Shown: one piece after another, positions 49,757 through 51,499 of the stretch
Numbering within the stretch: position 1 is the stretch's first letter
Layout: each line of letters opens with the position of its first letter
Assembly (NCBI GenBank): GCA_021813445.1
Contig: JAKAKP010000077.1
Coordinates: 1 to 51,499 of the forward strand
Direction: 5' to 3'
Source: Deltaproteobacteria bacterium
Lineage (GTDB): Bacteria; Desulfobacterota; Desulfobaccia; Desulfobaccales; 0-14-0-80-60-11
Length of the DNA: 51,499 nt
Position numbers and translations under genes: made by a program
The notes under the pieces: model-generated
What the model saw: only the letters and a program-made list of their open reading frames with translations
The model's database searches: none
What the model was told of the DNA's origin: nothing

Positions 49757-50313
49757 CGGTCCCTCCGGTCGTTCAGTTGCAGAAGATCCATGGGGTGCAA
49801 ATCCAGGGGCGCAAAGATCTTTTCTTCCAGGGCGTGGAATTGGATCTCCAGGGCAGCCAGCCGGGCCCGGTTCTCCGGAGTGCGCCCATAGCGCTCCAGG
49901 ATGTCGGCAAACCGCTGGGAGAGCGTCACCACCCGGGTGTGCAGCACCCGCTTGTCCGCGTAATTAACCACTTCCGTTTCCCCGGGAACTTGGAGTTCCG
50001 CCGGGTCCACGGCCAGATACACGTGTTCCTTGACGATCTGGGCCACTTCCGGATAACCCAACTCCAGCAGCACGGCCGCGCCCCAGTCTGCATGTTTCTG
50101 GCCGTTTTTGAAGCAAGGCGTCTTCCCCAGGTCGTGGAGCAGGGCCGCGGCTTCAATCAACGGCAGGCGCAGAGGGAAACCAGCCGCAGCCAGAGCCTCT
50201 CCCAAAAAGAGGGCCACCTGGGTCACCCGGAGACTATGCTCCCGGATATTGGGCAGCATGCCATGGGTGTCCCACAGGGCCAGACAATCATCTTTGGAAG
50301 GCATTTGGATCAT
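49753..50313 (-). CDS. HD-domain phosphohydrolase
   Basis: A 186-residue HD-superfamily protein. Metal ligands are seen in REHSLRVTQ (first His), AALLHDLGK (His-Asp), and KNGQKHADWG plus VKEHVYLAV (later His). The pattern resembles HDIG-type hydrolases that act on nucleotides or tRNA ends; the substrate is unknown. The gene starts 2 bp after the ispF stop and overlaps ddl by 4 bp, so it is embedded in the ispDF-ddl operon. Confidence 0.82.
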   Translation of the reverse strand: MIQMPSKDDCLALWDTHGMLPNIREHSLRVTQVALFLGEALAAAGFPLRLPLIEAAALLHDLGKTPCFKNGQKHADWGAAVLLELGYPEVAQIVKEHVYLAVDPAELQVPGETEVVNYADKRVLHTRVVTLSQRFADILERYGRTPENRARLAALEIQFHALEEKIFAPLDLHPMDLLQLNDRRDR

Positions 50314-50315
50314 GT

Positions 50316-50792
50316 TTAACTTTGCTTCTCTACCAGCACCACCGCGTACGCCGCGATCCCCTCCCCTTTGCCCGCAAACCCCATCTTTTCCGTGGTGGTG
50401 GCCTTGAGATTCACGTCCTCCGGGGAGAGTTCCAGAATGGGCGCCAGCCGGGCGATCATCTTGGGGAAGTAAGGGGCCAGTTTGGGGGCCTCCGCCACCA
50501 CCACCGCATCCAGGTTCACCGGCCGGAAGCCTTTTCTTTGCACCACTTCCATGATTTTTTCCAGCAGGATCAGGCTGGAGATGTTTTTGTAGACCGGGTC
50601 GCTGTCGGGAAAATGGCGGCCCAGGTCGCCTGCGGCCACCGCGCCCAGCAGGGCGTCACCGATGGCATGGCTCAGGACGTCGGCGTCGGAATGGCCCGCC
50701 AGCCCCAGATGATGGGGAATCTCTACGCCTCCCAGGATCAACGGGCGTCCGGCCACCAGGCGGTGGGCGTCATAGCCCAGGCCCACCCTCAT
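50316..50792 (-). CDS. ispF: 2-C-methyl-D-erythritol 2,4-cyclodiphosphate synthase
   Basis: The fifth step of the MEP isoprenoid pathway. The 158-residue protein has the metal-site motif GYDAHRL (Asp8, His10), LAGHSDADVLSHAIGDALLGA, DLGRHFPDSDP, and KATTTEKMGFAGKGEGIAA. All are typical of IspF, a zinc-containing homotrimer. The ATG at 50792 overlaps the ispD stop as ATGA, so the two are coupled. Confidence 0.96.
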   Translation of the reverse strand: MRVGLGYDAHRLVAGRPLILGGVEIPHHLGLAGHSDADVLSHAIGDALLGAVAAGDLGRHFPDSDPVYKNISSLILLEKIMEVVQRKGFRPVNLDAVVVAEAPKLAPYFPKMIARLAPILELSPEDVNLKATTTEKMGFAGKGEGIAAYAVVLVEKQS

Positions 50793-51490
50793 GACCCCTG
50801 GCTCCGCAGCCAGGGCAGAAGGGCCTCGGCCAGTTGCAGATCTTCGGGGGTAGTGATCTTCAGGTTGCGGAAGTCGCTCCTAATAACCGCCACTTGCTGC
50901 CCCATCTCCTCCAACAGGGAGGCCTCATCGGTGCCGTAGAAGTTGCGGCTGTAGGCCTCAATAAAAGCCCGCCACAGCAGCTCGGCCTGAAAACCCTGGG
51001 GGGTCTGAATCTGCCAGATGTCCTTGCGGTCCAGGGTGTGGATCACCTTGCCCTGGGGGTTGACCCTTTTCAAGGTGTCCTGAGCCGGCACCCCGAGAAT
51101 GGCCCCGCCGTGGCTGCGGGCCGCCTTGATGACCTGGCGGATCTGCTCCGGAGTAACAAAAGGGCGCACCCCGTCGTGGACCAGGATGACATCCAGATTA
51201 TCTTCCTGCTTCAAAGCCTTCAAGGCGTGATAGACGCTGTCCTGGCGCTCCTTCCCTCCCGGCACCAGGCGGAGCACTTTTTTAAAGCCGTAGGGCGCGA
51301 TCACTTCCTCCCGGCAATATTCCAGGTCCTCAGGATGGGCCACCACTGTCACCTCCTGGACCTCCCGCACGTTTTCAAAGACCCCCAGGGTGTGGGCCAG
51401 AATGGGTTTGCCGGCCAGCAACAGATAGGGCTTGGCAATCTGGCTCTGCATGCGCAGGCCCACGCCCGCGGCGGCAATGATGGCGGCCAC
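50789..51490 (-). CDS. ispD: 2-C-methyl-D-erythritol 4-phosphate cytidylyltransferase (5' end may lie beyond window)
   Basis: Transfers CMP to methylerythritol phosphate in the MEP pathway. It shows the nucleotide-binding start AAIIAAAGVGLRM, GGKERQDSVYHAL, LVHDGVRPFV, IWQIQTPQGF and TDEASLLEEMG, all typical IspD motifs. A GTG at 51490 is the first start in the window, but its AGG lies directly against it. The frame is open to the window edge (codons Arg-Ser-Arg before Val), so the true start is probably just beyond. Visible length is 233 residues. Confidence 0.92.
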   Translation of the reverse strand: MAAIIAAAGVGLRMQSQIAKPYLLLAGKPILAHTLGVFENVREVQEVTVVAHPEDLEYCREEVIAPYGFKKVLRLVPGGKERQDSVYHALKALKQEDNLDVILVHDGVRPFVTPEQIRQVIKAARSHGGAILGVPAQDTLKRVNPQGKVIHTLDRKDIWQIQTPQGFQAELLWRAFIEAYSRNFYGTDEASLLEEMGQQVAVIRSDFRNLKITTPEDLQLAEALLPWLRSQGS

Positions 51491-51499
51491 CCTAGATCG

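Overview
The window looks like a GC-rich, Gram-negative, deltaproteobacterial-type chromosome (Desulfobacterota is my inference). The basis is the gene content: a diderm-type RND efflux permease, Mpl murein recycling, a Wsp-like chemosensory operon, cobalamin-dependent radical SAM enzymes, and many intergenic palindromes. No rRNA, CRISPR array, phage module or intact insertion sequence was seen. One tRNA, Leu(CAG), is present.

Layout. 1-5142: a partial zinc-ribbon protein, ribF, tRNA-Leu, a gpmA-like mutase and an 887-residue transporter/HEAT/cyclic-nucleotide-fold fusion. 5580-16371: a glycan-type cluster of three glycosyltransferases, two B12-binding radical SAM proteins, a heparinase II/III-like protein, a GSCFA protein and a methyltransferase. 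16532-19996: an MdtB/MdtC-type RND permease, with a frameshifted fragment of an RND adaptor and a fragment of a nitroreductase beside it. 20123-31713: CheW, CheR-TPR, CheW, MCP, CheA-REC, CheB and a REC-GAF-histidine kinase, plus a divergent second MCP. 31780-39224: a phosphate-control region with a degenerate receiver, phoB, phoR, pstS, pstC, pstA and pstB. Two clear Pho-box-like arrays (hexamers at 11-bp period) stand before the degenerate receiver and before pstS. 39345-44163: a diadenylate cyclase, a small secreted two-repeat protein, and a divergent BaeS-like kinase with a proline-rich sensor region. Its response regulator is split by a frameshift at a C7 tract. 44253-51499: a TIGR01777-type epimerase, a 0.85-kb repeat-rich gap, mpl, a beta-lactamase-fold hydrolase, and the coupled run ispD-ispF-HD-ddl.

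How the parts work together. The che genes match the Pseudomonas Wsp system in content and domain make-up, but the last gene encodes a receiver-histidine kinase instead of the WspR diguanylate cyclase. The output is therefore probably phosphotransfer and not c-di-GMP made by that protein. The pho-pst block is a self-contained phosphate response in which PstS is separated from PstCAB by a strong hairpin plus T-tract; no phoU is present in the window. The BaeS-like kinase and the secreted protein share a 257-bp divergent intergenic region and both carry proline-rich stretches, which suggests an envelope-sensing unit.

Most intergenic gaps hold short hairpin repeats in at least three families, two or three copies each. 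One nested 132-bp inverted repeat with 19-bp perfect arms resembles a MITE. Start sites were chosen from Shine-Dalgarno spacing where the longest reading frame was not supported.
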